From: Marinobacter salicampi
GTDB taxonomy: Bacteria; Pseudomonadota; Gammaproteobacteria; Pseudomonadales; Oleiphilaceae
DNA length: 64,000 nt
Assembly: GCF_011074795.1 (NCBI RefSeq)
Contig: NZ_JAAMPF010000018.1
Location: 620,001-684,000, forward strand
Direction: 5' to 3'
The notes beneath the pieces are model-generated. The model was not told the origin of the DNA. It saw only the letters and a list, made by a program, of their open reading frames with translations, and did no database searches. The position numbers and the translations under genes are program-made. Of the stretch, positions 62,890 through 64,000 are shown one piece after another (the first letter of the stretch is position 1; the number at the start of each line of letters is the position of its first letter).

Positions 62890-64000
62890 TTAGCCCTCCT
62901 TTCCGTCCGGTCGCGGACTTGCCAGTACCCGGGTATACCGCCAGAGAAAGACCCCGTAAGCCAACATCCAGAGCAAGGTGCTGATGCCGACACCAGCTGC
63001 CCAGGAGATTCCATCGAACGCAGTAACTACCCGGACCACGGCAGCCAGGTGAATGGCAAAGAACGCCATCACCATGCCCCGGGGCAGAATAAGGGGCCGG
63101 CCGGTGTGACCCAGGGCGACCCGGGCGATAACCCCAAGTATCAGGCAGCCCACCGCACCAGTGCCTGCGGCGTGGGCCCAGGCGCTGGTGGGCCAGCCCG
63201 CCAGCAGGCTGCCGGCCAGCAGCGCCAGACTGACCGGAACCCAGAGAATGGACAGATGCAGCATCCAGAGCAGGGGTTCGGTGCGGGTCAGCCAGCCCTT
63301 CCAGCCCACCAGTCTGACCAGCATTAGGACCGCTGCTGTGAGAGCGAGCACGGCAGTGAGCGTCGACCACCCCAGCACCAGTGACAGCATGAGGGCGATC
63401 AGGTTGGCCAGCAGGGCGAAATCAAGCCGGGGCATGGTTTTTACAACGGTGGCATCGAGCCCCTGCTGCCTGAGCCAGCCTGTGGAGAATGCCGGTGTGA
63501 TGCGCCCGCCAATGATGCTGATTAATGCCAGCGCCATGATCAGTGCACCGTAGCTGAAGCGGAAGTCCAGCTGGGTCACGAATCCGATCTGCATGGCCCA
63601 GAATAGCCCGAGAATCAGCAGGATCATCAACTGGCGCTTTTGTCTGGCCGCCCAGATGCGCCAGCCGGCATCGAGCATGACCAAGGGTAGAAATGCCAGA
63701 TTCACTGCCATTACCAGCCGTTCAGGCGCCTCGGCGCCGAACATCAACAACAGGCGTCCGGCCAGCCAGACCAGCCAGAGCATGAGTAACAGGAAGCCGT
63801 GGGTTCTCTGGGTCTGGGTCCAGACGCAGACTGCGGTCAGCAGGAACCCGGCAATGGCCGCAGACAGAAACCCGAACAGCATTTCATGCTGATGCCAGAA
63901 CAGGCCGGGCATGGCCAGCGGCAGGTTGATGGCCCCGCTGACCTGAAGCACCCATAAAGGAATCGACAACAGGCCGAGGATGGCCATCGAAAGGAAAAAT
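62890..64000 (-). CDS. nnrS: NnrS family membrane protein, N-terminus cut by the window edge
   Basis: Haem- and copper-containing multi-span membrane protein linked to nitric oxide tolerance. About 370 residues visible with ten or more helices; PGLFWHQHEMLFGFLSAAIAGFLLTAV (starting near the edge) and FRFSYGALIMALALISIIGGRI are typical. The frame stays open to the right edge (reading FFLS before the ATG at 63987), and NnrS normally begins with a 'RPFFL' stretch, so that ATG is probably internal and the true start lies beyond the window. Confidence 0.9.
   Translation of the reverse strand, partial: FFLSMAILGLLSIPLWVLQVSGAINLPLAMPGLFWHQHEMLFGFLSAAIAGFLLTAVCVWTQTQRTHGFLLLMLWLVWLAGRLLLMFGAEAPERLVMAVNLAFLPLVMLDAGWRIWAARQKRQLMILLILGLFWAMQIGFVTQLDFRFSYGALIMALALISIIGGRITPAFSTGWLRQQGLDATVVKTMPRLDFALLANLIALMLSLVLGWSTLTAVLALTAAVLMLVRLVGWKGWLTRTEPLLWMLHLSILWVPVSLALLAGSLLAGWPTSAWAHAAGTGAVGCLILGVIARVALGHTGRPLILPRGMVMAFFAIHLAAVVRVVTAFDGISWAAGVGISTLLWMLAYGVFLWRYTRVLASPRPDGKEG

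Overview
The window is ordinary-looking chromosome from a gammaproteobacterium, most likely Marinobacter or a close relative. This is inferred from high GC, dense head-to-tail operons, fabA/fabB, the SUF, his and gpmI-envC-ctpA-yibQ/yibN-secB neighbourhoods, FlgP/FlgT flagellar genes, and TRAP and aot/ast transport loci. No phage, insertion sequence, CRISPR array or rRNA was seen. One tRNA gene is present (Phe, GAA).

Layout. 1-11.1 kb: an arginine locus. It holds the end of astD, astB, astE and an aotP-J-Q-M amino-acid ABC transporter, and is split by a tetR-controlled RND efflux pair. 11.6-20.4 kb: a glycolate locus with a divergent GlcC regulator, a three-part TRAP transporter, GlcG and the glycolate oxidase subunits GlcD, GlcE and GlcF. 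20.4-26.5 kb: a GntR/SBF-transporter pair, a P2-type cation ATPase and a DUF2254 membrane protein. 26.7-30.5 kb: asmA-mutY-yggX and tRNA-Phe. 30.6-34.1 kb: an SRPBCC protein and hisBHAF. 34.2-40.7 kb: the envelope set gpmI-envC-ctpA-yibQ, divergent from yibN-secB. 40.8-47.8 kb: trmL, a thiolase, cca, a membrane EAL protein and a TraF-like outer-membrane protein. 48.1-49.9 kb: flgP-flgT. 49.9-56.4 kb: sufBCDSATE behind an IscR-like promoter. 56.6-64 kb: a secreted protein of unknown function, a DUF3524 glycosyltransferase, a U32-family tRNA-modification protein, a short AraC-type regulator, fabAB, a second SRPBCC protein and the start-truncated nnrS.

How genes work together. The aot transporter would import arginine/ornithine for the AST pathway. 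The TRAP system sits inside a glc operon that lacks a GlcA-type permease here, so it is a good candidate importer of glycolate or another 2-hydroxy acid. Two TGGT-N3-ACCA palindromes flank the glcC-dctP intergenic region and fit GlcC binding. The suf operon has a near-consensus type 1 IscR box over its promoter.

The most unusual points are: twin TGACA-N3-TGTC operators between tetR and the RND genes; the TRAP-for-GlcA replacement; a Cys-free rhodanese (YibN); an AraC-type regulator that appears to have lost the middle of its sensor domain; altered ion-ligand positions in the P-type ATPase; a bacterial member of the tRNA-queuosine mannosyltransferase family; and a terminator that supplies the last codons of sufE. 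I did not find a clearly new multi-gene system. Functional calls rest on reading the translations by eye; no database search was run.
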